Assembly: GCA_024803745.1 (NCBI GenBank)
Contig: JANJXV010000013.1
Location: 36,106,501 to 36,170,500, forward strand
Direction: 5' to 3'
DNA length: 64,000 nt
Source: Megascapheus bottae
Lineage: Eukaryota; Chordata; Mammalia; Rodentia; Geomyidae
Shown here piece by piece: positions 43,871 to 54,119 of this stretch; within the stretch, counting starts at the first letter, position 1; each line of letters opens with the position of its first letter. The notes beneath the pieces were generated by a model. It was not told where the DNA came from, made no database searches, and saw nothing but the letters and a program-made list of their open reading frames with translations. Position numbers and translations under genes: made by a program.

Positions 43871-43976
43871 CTGACACATATTTAAGGCTCTAAAAAACGA
43901 ACTAACTTACACAACTTCTCTAATCTCCTTTTATTGAGTAATCTGTTGGTTTTTAGGTTGGGTTTTTTGGTTGTTT

Positions 43977-44252
43977 TGTGTGCCAGTACAGGGCTTGAAC
44001 TTGAGGCCGAGGCAGTATCCTTTAGGGTTTTTTTTGTTTTGTTTTGTTTTTTGTGGGTTTGTTTGTTTTGGTTTTGGTCTGTTTGCTCAATGTTGATGCT
44101 CTACCACTTGAGCCATAGTTCCACTTCCAGCTTTTTGGTTGTTAATTGAAGATAAGAATCTCACAAACTTTCCTGCTTGGGATGGCTTTGAAACACAATT
44201 CTCAGATCTCTGTCTCCTGAATAGGATTACAGGTTTAAGTCACAAGTACCCA
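43977..44252 (-). repeat. SINE, B1-like + Geo dimer, antisense, with (TTTTG)n expansion
   Basis: GTGCCAGTACAGGGCTTGAA, an internal GTTTT/GTTTG expansion (44023-44080), ACCACTTGAGCCATAGTTCC and ATAGGATTACAGGTTTAAGT. Confidence 0.88.
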
Positions 44253-44511
44253 GCTCCTTTGTCTTTCTTTTACCTTCTCTAGCATCTAAAATCTCAACAT
44301 AAAATCCATCTGGGGAGAACCATATTTCTATTTCTCTGTAAAGATCAAGGAATTATGAATCCCAGAGCTTATAGGATTTTGGTATCTGAGAGAGAGCTGA
44401 GGACAGTGGTTAAGCTCGGGCATTTGAATTCTATCTGCCTCAATTCCAGTGTCTTCTGTCCATTCTGGCAGAAGGATTGTAAGAACGACACAAGGGGACA
44501 AGCATATCATG

Positions 44512-44960
44512 TTTTTTTTTATTGTAATTAGCAAAAGGGTTACATGATATTTGCCAGATAGAAGGTGCATTAATTCACATACATTGATACCCTTTCACAT
44601 GTCTTGGTACCCATTACCCTCTCCCCCACACCCCCCACCCGTCTTGGTTTTCCCCCCTTCCCTATCAAATTTCAAATAACCAAGTACAAATAAATTCAAT
44701 ATATCAGATAACAAAGTGAGATACTATAACAATATGAGATAAGCAAGGGACAGCAAAGGAGATGAGAGACAACGTAGTACATTAAAGGACAACAATCATT
44801 CGTTATATGGCTTTTGTTTCAATATCCTGGAGGTCCTTTCAATTAGCTTCATACTATATGGCCTTATGTATCAAGATTTTGCTCTATTGCAGATCTCTGC
44901 TAGTAGAGCCCAAGGTTTCTACTGATTATGACAAATGAGGGAAACCATTGTTTAACATAG
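44512..44960 (-). repeat. possible unclassified retroposon, antisense
   Basis: Poly-T (44513-44521) followed by GTAATTAGCAAAAGGGTTAC, a C-rich segment (44622-44661) and an AT-rich body. The organisation (poly-T, then low-complexity C/T text) looks like the antisense 3' end of a retroposon, but I cannot name it and no target duplication is clear. Confidence 0.35.
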
Positions 44961-44982
44961 TAACTACGGCTTAAGAATCTAG

Positions 44983-45120
44983 AGCAGTGGTTCTCAAATT
45001 GTAACACATATCAGATTCACCTTGAAGGCAGTGGAACCTGTATCCAGAGCTTCTGATTTAGAAGATCTGGGCTGGGGCCTGAACATTTGTATCTGATGGA
45101 TTGTCCAGGTGCTGTGAATT
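44983..45120 (+). repeat. MER5A-like DNA transposon, 5' part
   Basis: GAGCAGTGGTTCTCAAATTG, CAGATTCACCTTGAAGGCAG, CAGAGCTTCTGATTTAGAAG and GGGGCCTGAACATTTGTATC follow the hAT-Charlie MER5A consensus. A short segment at 45957-45992 (CCAGGGACCACACACTGAGA) may be its displaced 3' end. Confidence 0.75.
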
Positions 45121-45281
45121 GGATGAATTCATGAATCAAAAGTGTATGCCATGGAAGTTGGTGTAGAGATAATCAGATCTTTAAGGGATAGAGTCTAATG
45201 GGAGCTCACTGGTGCTGCTGTGCTCATAAGGACTGAGGCAGCTGTCATGGACTGAGCTCATTCGCTCAAGAATGAGTTGTA

Positions 45282-45357
45282 GGACTGAGGGCATGGCACA
45301 AGAGTAAGGTCTGCTTAGCAAGTGTGAGACCCTGATATCTAACTCTGGTGCTGCCAA
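45282..45357 (+). repeat. ID-like monomer
   Basis: GAGGGCATGGCACAAGAGTA, CTGCTTAGCAAGTGTGAGAC and CTAACTCTGGTGCTGCC. It is followed by purine microsatellite in the tail position. Confidence 0.65.
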
Positions 45358-45590
45358 ATGAAAAGAGAGATAGGAAAGGAGGAAAGGAAAAGGAGGGAGA
45401 GAGAGAGAGTGGGAGGAGGGAGGGAGGGAGGGAAGGAAGGAAGGAAGGAAGGAAGGAAGGAAGGAAGGAAGGAAGGAAGAGAATTAGTGAGAAAAGGGAG
45501 GATGGGAAGGAGAAAGGAAGGGAGGAAGGAAAAGAACAGAGAGAGTAAGGAAGGAAAGGGAAGAGGAAGGAGGAAGAAAGAAGGGAAACT
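45358..45590. repeat. purine-rich repeat with (GGAA)n core
   Basis: Pure AG text. The regular GGAA core is at 45418-45477; the flanks are irregular. Confidence 0.96.
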
Positions 45591-45592
45591 TA

Positions 45593-45682
45593 TTTGGGTT
45601 TGGCGTGTGGCTCAAGTCATAAAACATGTGCCTAAGCAAGCACAAAACCAGAATTCAAACCTAATACCATTAAAAAAAAACA
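45593..45682 (+). repeat. ID-like monomer with A tail
   Basis: TTTGGCGTGTGGCTCAAGTC, TGCCTAAGCAAGCACAAAAC and AATTCAAACCTAATACC, then poly-A. Confidence 0.7.
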
Positions 45683-46660
45683 GAAAAGAAAAAGAATTGA
45701 GTTTTCATAAAAGTCTGAGAGAACTGAGTAGCTGTCTTTGGGCTTTCTGTCTGGATGTGATCTCTTTTTCCCTTCTGCATTCCCACCATAATGCTCCCCT
45801 CTGCTAGGAGGCCTTTCAGGAGCTAATGCCAGTGGCATGTCCTTGAACCTCCAAAACAGAGTTTAATAAACCTCACTGCTTTATAAAGCAGCCTATCTCT
45901 TGTCTTTTTGTTATGATAACAGAAAGCTGACAATTACAACAAGGGCCAGGGATTCAGCTTCCCCAGGGACCACACACTGAGAAACCCTGATTTAGAGCCC
46001 AGAATCAAAGACGATGCTTTCATTATGGTTCTCCAATGCCCAGCACAGTACTTGACATACAATGCACACTCGACAAATATTTGTAGAATGAATACATTTT
46101 CTCCCTTGTCTCCCTGAGGCTTTTAATGTTGGGAAAGTTGCCCTTCTTCATAAAATAATTCCATTCTCTATCTTTTTTTTTATCACCATCATATTTACTA
46201 CAACCTGCCGCTGACAATCTCCTCTTCATAGACTCCCTGTTTTCCCCTTGAATACCCTCCATTTCCCCAGTGAGTGTCTCTCCCCTGGACCTCAACCTTT
46301 TCCATTAACTCCATGCACTGCACAGCCTGTTCCAGGACATCAAACTTTAATTTAAACAGAAAATAATCAATAAGCTTAGCAAATTGCCCATGGCAACCTC
46401 TGCTGAGTGAATCAAAGGGTTTTATAGGTAATTTAAAGGTGTCTTCACTCATCCCTCAAGGTAAAGCTTAGTCCATTGACAAGTGCTCTTTCCACCCTGG
46501 CCCAGGAAGCTCTGGAAGGAAATAGAAGAAAAAAGGACTTAGGTCTTGGGTTTAGAGGGAGGATGGGCCAGAAAGGAAAGGTCTATCTTTTAGGATTAAA
46601 AGCTTCTGAGAGAAAAAAAAAAAAAGCACTTGACATTCAATATTGAATCCTATGTGCAGT
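45683..46660. other. unique non-coding stretch
   Basis: Apart from the possible MER5A end (45957-45992), nothing is recognised. The minus-strand open frames here lack known domains. Confidence 0.5.
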
Positions 46661-46662
46661 GC

Positions 46663-46665
46663 TTT

Positions 46666-46705
<40 letters not shown>

Positions 46706-46747
46706 TCCTTCCTTCCTTCCTTCCTTCCTTCCTTCCTTCCTTCTTTC

Positions 46748-46793
<46 letters not shown>

Positions 46794-46833
46794 CTCTCTC
46801 TCTCTCTTTCTCTTTCTTTCTTTCCTTCCTTCT

Positions 46834-46881
<48 letters not shown>

Positions 46882-46882
46882 T
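46663..46882. repeat. (TTTC)n/(TTCC)n long microsatellite
   Basis: About 220 bp of uninterrupted pyrimidine: TTTC, then TTCC, then TTTC, (TC) and TTTC blocks. It is the longest simple repeat in the window. Confidence 0.98.
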
Positions 46883-47830
46883 TGTCTTCTTTTTTTAAAC
46901 AGGCAGCAGAATGAACTCTGGATAACTTTAAGAAAGCAAAAGGAATGTCACACTGCAGAGTGTAATTGAAGAACAAAGCTAACTAGCTGGGTCTCCCAAG
47001 TATTAGAAATCAGGGTCACTTTCTCAGAGGTGCTATTTAAGGATGCATCTGTGCTCTTTCCTGTCTCTGTCTTTGGATCTAGGATTCATATTCCAAGCAA
47101 GCATTTGAGCTGCAATCCAGGCTCTCAGTCATGGCCCTCTCTGGACCAGGAGAATGGGCCCCTTGCAGAACAGCCCATTTACCAACACCATGAGTAGAGA
47201 GAGAAGGTAGTTCTGCCGATGCAATGGCAAGGTGTGGAGTTTCTAACCAAGGGAATTCTGAAACTCAACTGGCAAACACATCTTTCTTCTATAGAATATT
47301 TCTGGTAACTATAAGTTATTTTCTACAATTTCCAAATAAAAGCAGCCAATCTATCAGTTTTCAGGGGTATCTGTGAGATCCTGAGACCTGGCCAAGACTT
47401 TGAAGAGCCATAAAGAATATGGCCTGGTTATCTTCCTGTACCACACAGCTGCCTGTCTATCAATTTCAGAGAGTCTGTTTAGTTCTCGCTGAGAAATCTA
47501 TCCAGCTTCGAAATCCTCACAAGCCAGATACTTTTCTCTATCCAGAGTGAATTCTAACATACTTCATAACTGGTATTCAACAGGCCTGGGCTAACTGAAA
47601 CTAAAACCACGCAACCAAACTGGTGTTTGTCAGCTACCTAGTACACTTTGGGTTGCTGTAAATGAATACCACGATAATGGTGGCCATTTCATGAGTAACA
47701 CCAGACATGTTGGCTAGATGAGAGAAGAGTGTACCAGATGAGGTGTGGAAATCTTGAGTACCATTGCTGCCTGCTTAGCCTTGCCCTCTTCCTCACCATA
47801 GCAGCCCTTGGGGGCTTCTTAAGATTCATG
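46883..47830. other. unique non-coding stretch
   Basis: Non-repetitive sequence without recognised features. Confidence 0.5.
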
Positions 47831-47835
47831 CTGAA

Positions 47836-47905
47836 TATCATTAGTCATTAGAGAAATGCAAATCAAAACCACAGTGAAACAGCATGGTGTACGTTCAGGG
47901 AGAGA
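47836..47905 (+). repeat. L1 fragment
   Basis: ATCATTAGTCATTAGAGAAA, GCAAATCAAAACCACAGTGA: a short ORF2 3' piece of L1. Confidence 0.85.
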
Positions 47906-47977
47906 AACGACTCATACTTAGAGGAATGCTGGAGTGGTAGATAATTGCATAGTACAGTTATCCAAACCATGGAGGAA

Positions 47978-48130
47978 GCCCAGGTGCTGGTAGCTCATAC
48001 CTGAAGTCCTAGCTACCCAGGAGACTGAAGTCTGAGTTTGAAGCCTGGACAGGAAGTCCAAGAGACTCTATCTTCGATGGACCAGCAAAATGTCAGGCTG
48101 GAGGCGTGACTGAGTTGTGAGTGAGCTAGT
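47978..48130 (+). repeat. SINE, B1-like left half plus partial Geo
   Basis: GGTGCTGGTAGCTCATACCT, GACAGGAAGTCCAAGAGACT and CTGGAGGCGTGACTGAGTTG. Confidence 0.85.
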
Positions 48131-48195
48131 CAAGGTTGTTGTTGTTTTTTTTTGGGGGGGGGGAGTTGTTTCTTCTTTTTTTTTTTTTTAATCAT

Positions 48196-48312
48196 GGCCT
48201 GCCAGTGCTTTTGGCCATGTCACATAAAACCTTTCCTAATCTTTTAGGCTGGTTCTCAAATATATTTTCACAAGCACCAGAGCAGATCCTTTGGCTTCCA
48301 CTTCTCCAAAAT
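48196..48312 (+). repeat. copy A of a diverged local pair (see 49576)
   Basis: It shares an ordered series of matches with 49576-49690: TTTTGGC-ATGT-ACA, CTGG-TC-CAA-TATATTT and AAGCACCAGAGCAGA-CC. It is either an old local duplication or two copies of an unrecognised repeat. Confidence 0.7.
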
Positions 48313-48507
48313 AAGGTATCTGGTAAATTTCTAGGATCTTCTAGAAACTGTCCACTGCCATTCATCCTTGTCTATTCACACTTACTCTGTGTCCATGCTT
48401 TATTCTCTGATCTGTTCTGTATATGCCCTTGTCTTTCCACAATACATTTTTCCCTTAGGAACCTCCTTTCAGAGTGTGAGAAATAATGCTGTTAAGGCTT
48501 ATGGTAA

Positions 48508-48715
48508 AAGCCAGCCATGGGTGGCTCATGCCTTAGCTACTAATCTGAGCATTGTGATTCAAAGCCAGCTTAAGACAAGAAAGTCTGTGAGACTATTATC
48601 TCCAATTATCTACCCCAAACCCAGAAGTGGAGATACAGCCCAAGTGATAGAATGTTATCCTTGAACAAAAAAGCTAAGGGACAGCGCCCAGGCCCTGAGT
48701 TCAAGCCCCAGTTAC
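48508..48715 (+). repeat. SINE, B1-like + Geo dimer
   Basis: GGGTGGCTCATGCCTTAGCT, TTATCTCCAATTATCTACCC and GAGTTCAAGCCCCAGTTAC. A tail of CA-rich and poly-C (48754-48764) follows. Confidence 0.92.
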
Positions 48716-49111
48716 ATGTGTATATGTGCACACATGCACGCAAGCACATGACACCCCCCCCCCCACGAATTATGATCAAAATAAACTAAGGTGTTCTCAT
48801 GGGTATAAGATGCAAAAGCCACTTTAAAACACTTCTTTGCACTTTTTAATGTAGCTACAAGAATTTCTCAAAGTATGCAAGGGGTTCCCATTACATTTCT
48901 ATTGGTCACTAGACCATTGTCTTTCTCTTCCAGGACAGAAATGGTGGTATCCAAGGCTGAAGTGCCAACTGGGTATATGAGCTTCCCCTTGTGGGCCCCA
49001 GGCAGCACAACCATCACAACCCATTAACTCAATCAAACTTCACTTAGATAACAACTACAAGGAGGTACAACCAAAGCGTAGTCTTTTTAAGCAAGTTGAC
49101 TTTTTTTTTTC

Positions 49112-49336
49112 TTTTCTGGAGCTTAGACTCAGTGCCTTGAACTTTCATTTGGCTTTTTTTACTCAAAGCTAGTACTCCACCACTTGAGCCATACCTCCAC
49201 TTTTGGCTTTTTGTTGCTCACTTGGAAATAAGATTCTCACAGATTTTTTTTCTGCCTCCAGTGCCTTTGAACTGGAATCTTCAGCTCTCAGCCTTCTGAA
49301 TAGGTAGGCTTACAGGTACGAGCCACCAGTGCCCTG
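49112..49336 (-). repeat. SINE, B1-like + Geo dimer, antisense
   Basis: GAGCTTAGACTCAGTGCCTT, CCACTTGAGCCATACCTCCA and AATAGGTAGGCTTACAGGTA. Confidence 0.88.
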
Positions 49337-49575
49337 CAACAAGTTGTGTTTTTTTCCCCCCTAAGGCACAAAACACCCTACACATAGTGTCCCCAATATG
49401 TCTCTCAGTGTCCTAAAGAATGAAAATGGAATAAGATTTTCAAAAACACTAGAAACCAATCTGAAAAAGTGAAATGTATAATCTGGGGCAGAGTAAAGCT
49501 TGTACATTTTCTATCAAGAGAAAAAATAAGAACAAAGATACAAATAGCTAAGCCCTTGAAACATCATTTTGGTTG

Positions 49576-49690
49576 TAGCCTGTCTGTACTTTTGGCTATG
49601 TTACAAAATAAAATAAATCCTTTTATAATCCCTCATACTGGCTCCCAAGTATATTTCCAGAAGCACCAGAGCAGACCCTTTGGATATTTC
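49576..49690 (+). repeat. copy B of a diverged local pair (see 48196)
   Basis: Homologous to 48196-48312 in the same orientation, 1.38 kb downstream. It sits inside the 173-codon open frame 49469-49990, which argues that this frame is not a gene. Confidence 0.7.
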
Positions 49691-51056
49691 TTCCTACAAA
49701 TGCTCATCTCCACCTCTACTCCTCCACTACCACCACCCCCGCCAAGTCCTTTTACAAAACGCTCAAGTTTAATGGTTTCTATGCAGGTTGTTAGAGGAGA
49801 TTGGGGCAGTGGTCCAAACAGACATCACCCTCACATGCTCCATCTCCTTTCTAAACTCTCCCAATCTTCCTCCGGTCTGACACCTTGCTTGGCTTCACCT
49901 TTCATTCAATACATCAAACATTTTCTGCCTAGCAACATTCCCTTGTATTATTTAACCCCTAAGCACTTGCACTGTTTGCAGGGTCTGTAAATAGAATGCT
50001 ATTCCCCATCCCTCTCCGCATCTCTGCACCTAACCAGTGTGACCTCGCATACCACTCAGTAAAAATTTGTGAAATGACTGAGTGACATTAAATCTGATAT
50101 TTGCCAACTCTGATAAAATAGAGGAAATCAATGTCAGTTTTCCCAGCTAGATAGGGAAACAGGACAGCTATATAAAATGATCTGTAGAAGAAATTGCTTC
50201 CCACATTTTGCTTTCGGTTCTCTGAAGGAAGCTGTTGTAACAATGAACTATAAATACAGAGTGAATGCTGTATCAGTGGAGAAGCAATTCTAATCGTGGT
50301 CTGGAAGAGCCCAGAAAAACCCAGCTTCTCCTTTTGGACATACACAGGTGCACTGTGTGGAATGAAATCCACTTAACTTGATTTTATGGACAGTGATTCA
50401 TGCAAACTCAATTCCAAACTGCTCAGCATGGCTCAGTTAAATAAATTACAGCAAGAGTAAGCCAGCTAGCAGTAAGGGCCAAAGACAGAAAATAAACTTG
50501 AGATTGAGGATTGAAATTTTAAGAGTGCCTGGTATGCCAAAATCATTCTCCCCCTCCTCCCTCCCTCTCTCTCTCTGTTCTGAAAGGGTCTTAGATGTCC
50601 TGCAAAGTCAAGTCCCTGATTTGACTGAAGGACAAACTGAGTCCTAGAAAGGATTAAATTCATGTCCAAAGTCCAGAGAGCAACTGGAAAAGTCAGGGTG
50701 CTTAGTCCCAGTTTGGGGCTTCCCTCCCCCCCCCACCATCTCATCAGGATCCTGACTGCCTTGCTCTCTGCCACAGTGCAGGGTACACTGATGAATGAAT
50801 CTGCCAGGCTGGGGGGTAGAGAGGGTCACCTGAAGGCTAGCAAGGGGAAGATAGATTTAAGAAAAAAGATCTGGAATGAATTCTCATGTGTTTAGGAATA
50901 CTGTTTCCAGTCTTTACCTGAGGGAGGCACACACAGCCAGCCTTCCTCTGGCAGTCTCCTCAGTGTTGCTCTGTGGCAGCCCTGTAATACTTTAGCCGGG
51001 AAGAGTTCGCTTTATTCGCCACCCTCCCCACCCAGCATCCAGGGGCCAATGATCCA
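49691..51056. other. unique non-coding stretch
   Basis: Possible L2-like vocabulary at 49850-50080 (CTGACACCTTGCTTGGCTTC). Otherwise non-repetitive with no exon recognised. A CT-rich run is at 50550-50576. Confidence 0.5.
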
Positions 51057-51152
51057 AAAATGCCAGCAATGGAGATAATGGTTCAAGTGGTAGAGTGCAA
51101 GCCTTGAGCAAAAACTATCCAAGCACGAGTAAGAGGCCCTGAGTCCAGGCTC
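51057..51152 (+). repeat. isolated Geo-type right monomer
   Basis: TGCCAGCAATGGAGATAATG, TTCAAGTGGTAGAGTGCAAG and GGCCCTGAGTCCAGGCTCTG. No left half is present, so this is a 5'-truncated insertion. Confidence 0.85.
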
Positions 51153-52314
51153 TGGAGTGCAGAGTGTTGAGTGTAGCTAGTATGAAGGAGATAGTAGAAT
51201 GATAGTCGCCCTTTGTAGACCCTGCAGGCTAGGAGCCTAGAATAAATGCCAGAGTTGGCTTGTTGCAAGGAGGGGTTGTGCCCTTTGGTGGATACCTGAG
51301 CTCTGGGTGGAGGATGAGGCCCTCTTTGGAAGAGAAAGAGGCCCATATACAAAACACCAGCCTCCTTGTCAGTCCCACAAGTACCACCAATGAGCTTGAG
51401 ATGATAGTCAGGAGGCATTAGAGTCTTTGAAAATGCTCCCATGCACAGAACCAGAACTCTGGATTTCAAGGGACAGAAGTTTAACTCAAGCTAGGTAAAT
51501 AGTATATAAGTAACCTAACGTAGAGCCTATCAACAGAATGCAACTTTCTTTCATACTTGATTTGATAAATGATAAATAGCATATCATACTATCTATTCCT
51601 GAGTAGTCTGTGGTCCGAGGCTGTTGTTTGGATGAAATTGTGTCCCGGGTTACTCTGGGAACATAGATCTTGAATGCTTCAGTAACTAGACACTTTTCTA
51701 AGTAGCAGTTTGACATTTTGCTATACTAAAGCCACATTGTGCCTGAATCTCTCAAGCATTTCATGACCTCCTGGCCTAGTATTGCATCCATTAGACATTT
51801 TGCCACCACAAAACATGTTATCCAGCTCTATCGGGCTGCAAAACAACCACAAGACTGCAGTGCCATGTAACAATGAACATTCTGCGCAAGAGTCAGCTGG
51901 GCCGTTTCACTAGGCTTAGCAATGATCACTCAGGCATCTAAGCAACTTAGGAGGCTAGGCGGACTGGAGCTGGGTATCTTAAGCTCGTCCTGGCTTTGCT
52001 CCTGAAATAGAGCCAAAGTAAACAAGGTCTCCCTGGACCTAGGCTCTACACTACTACATGAGCCATTATGCCACTTTCTATTGGCCAAGACAAGTCACAA
52101 GGTCAGTCCATGTGGAAGGGGTAGAGAGCTGGCCTTCACCTCTCGCTGAGAGTAGCTCAAAGGCAATTGCAAAAGATATGGAGAAGAGGAAAAGTAAAGA
52201 ATGCATAAGCAGTTCCACACTCATTCCACTGCATCACAGTGCTCTCAGAGGCAAAGTATATGTACACATAAAATGTAGCAGGATGCCCAAGAAAGTTTTA
52301 CAGTACCCCCCAAA
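51153..52314. other. unique non-coding stretch
   Basis: A weak B1-like trace at about 51920-52050 (CAACTTAGGAGGCTAGGCG); otherwise nothing. Confidence 0.5.
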
Positions 52315-52317
52315 TCA

Positions 52318-52440
52318 CAAAGGACATGGGCTAAGAACTGTTAGCACAATGGTTAAGAAATGGGGTTCCATTTCCACTTCTATAAGATTCTTAATCTTTC
52401 CAAGCTTCAGTTTCCCACCTGAAAAATCAGGACAATACCT
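52318..52440 (+). repeat. MIR element, 3' part interrupted by SINE
   Basis: TTAGCACAATGGTTAAGAAA, AAGATTCTTAATCTTTCCAA and GCTTCAGTTTCCCACCTG match the MIR first half. An IDL-Geo copy inserted at 52441. Confidence 0.88.
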
Positions 52441-52619
52441 TTTTTTTTTTTTTTGCCAGTCCTGGGTTTTTGCCAGTCCTTGGACTTTCTCAAGGCTAGA
52501 GGTCTACCACTTGAGTCTCAGCACCACTTCCAGCTTTTTTCTATGCATGTGGTACCAAGGAATTGAACCCAGGTCTTTGTGCTAGGCAAGCACTCTACCA
52601 CTAGGCCAAACTCACGGCC
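52441..52619 (-). repeat. IDL-Geo SINE, antisense, with target duplication
   Basis: TTTTGCCAGTCCTGGGTTTT to GGCCAAACTCACGGCCC. It is flanked by CAGGACAATACCTTTTT (52428 and 52620). A small internal deletion and repeat of TTTGCCAGTCCT lies near its 3' end. Confidence 0.96.
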
Positions 52620-52947
52620 CCAGGACAATACCTTTTTTGATACCAGTCTATCATGGGACAGGAAATATCCAAGACCAGATTGGCCACACTCTAATTCCCT
52701 CAAGATTGAGGAATGTTCAAACATGGGGGGAGGGGCAGGAATGTAGCAGGTATTCAAACTGATTTTGCCAAATAGTCAAATTGATAACCCATGTTAGAGT
52801 CATACAGGAAATGTTCTATGGTAATGACAATGAGCCATGTATAGACACAAGCAACAAAGTAGAACAACAGAAGCTAGACATTCAAATGCACACATATTAT
52901 ATGATTTGATTGGTATATACGCAAGCATATGTAATATACTTAGTTTT

Positions 52948-52949
<2 letters not shown>

Positions 52950-52998
<49 letters not shown>
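52950..52998. repeat. (GT)n microsatellite
   Basis: About 24 GT units, at the 3' side of the antisense SINE that follows. Confidence 0.98.
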
Positions 52999-53000
<2 letters not shown>

Positions 53001-53162
53001 CATGCTAGTATTGAGGCCACACAATCTTGCTTCACTTTTCCTCTCAATAGTGGTGCTCCACCACTTGAGCCATACCTCCACTCTATGATGGTTAGTTGGA
53101 GCTAAGTGTTTCATTGTTTTGTTTCCCTAACCTGTCTTTAAAGCTATTCTCAGCCTCCTCAG

Positions 53163-53352
53163 CTGGGCAGCAACAGCTCACGCCTGTAATACTAGCTACT
53201 CAGAAGGCTGAGATCTGAGGATCAAGATTCAAAGCCAGCCCAGGCAAGAAAGTCTATGAGACTCTTATCTCCAATTAATCAGAGAAAAAGCCAGAAGTGA
53301 CGTTATAGCTCAAGTAGTAGAGTGCTAGCCTTGAGCAAAAGGAGCTCAAAGA
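53163..53352 (+). repeat. nested SINE, B1-like + Geo dimer
   Basis: CAACAGCTCACGCCTGTAAT to GCAAAAGGAGCTCAAAG. It is inserted into the antisense SINE above, with a likely target duplication TCAGCCTCCT / TCAGTCTCTT. Confidence 0.93.
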
Positions 53353-53355
53353 CCA

Positions 53356-53540
53356 AGAAAGAAGAAAGGAAGGAAGGAAGGAAGGAAGGAAGGAAGGAAG
53401 GAAGGAAGGAAGGATAGAGGAAGAGAGAGGAGAGAAAGAAGAGGAGAGAGAAGAGATAGAGAAAAAAGAAAGAGAAAAGGGAAGGAAGGAAGGAAGGAAG
53501 GAAGGAAGGAAGGAAGGAAGGAAGGAAGGAAGGAAGGAGA
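53356..53540. repeat. (AAGG)n and mixed purine microsatellite
   Basis: Two AAGG blocks (53363-53414 and 53480-53538) separated by irregular GA-rich text, grown from the tail of the nested SINE. Confidence 0.97.
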
Positions 53541-53592
53541 AATCAGTCTCTTGAGTAGATAAGATTGCACATGAGCCACCAGTACCCAGCTG

Positions 53593-54119
53593 ATATTCTT
53601 TGAAATAATATTATTAATATAATAAATTGAAAGTAAATTGCACAATAAAACATAGCTTTTCGGTACTCTCTAGGGATTAATCACTAACAAACTAGTATTA
53701 ATTGCCTTGGATTCCTTAAAGGGCAAGAAGGTAGGTCTCCCTCTAAGAGTCTGCTCGAGAGCCTTGGGGTACAGTCTCCTTCCTGATGACAGCATCCAGC
53801 CTAAACAGTGAGCCAAGACTCACAGAAACCCCCGGCAGGGAACTACTGCAATCCCCACACAAGGTAGGTGACCCATCCAGTGGGCACCAGTGCTCATGAG
53901 AACATGTTCTGTGCCTGTGATGGAGTGAGGCAGTCATTTAGAACTGAACAAAGCCCCTAGCACCCCCCCTCTGAGGAGCAGTTTGTTTCCAAAGACTTGA
54001 TGGAACAGCTAACTGTAAGCCTGGGAGAGGAAATGACACAATGGATGTTGAAATGTAGGCTTGTTGAAAAGTTGTCACTCCAATAATGAATGCTCTATTT
54101 CCTGTTATTTTTTCCCCCA
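53593..54119. other. unique non-coding stretch
   Basis: Nothing was recognised. It precedes the AT-rich candidate element. Confidence 0.5.

Larger units (their letters stand above)
53003..53592 (-). repeat. SINE, antisense, split by a nested sense SINE
   Basis: The Geo complement and linker run 53003-53160 (CCACTTGAGCCATACCTCCA to TCTCAGCCTCCT). The left-half end resumes at about 53545 (GTCTCTTGAGTAGATAAGAT, GCACATGAGCCACCAGTACC). Confidence 0.9.

Noticed and set aside
46630..46976. Several 80-108 codon frames of FLS/KER repeats
   Set aside because: They are translations of the TTTC/TTCC microsatellite.
49469..49990. 173-codon plus-strand open frame as a novel gene
   Set aside because: It has no domain and low-complexity proline runs, and it includes one copy of a diverged duplicated or repeat sequence. 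No splice or promoter context.
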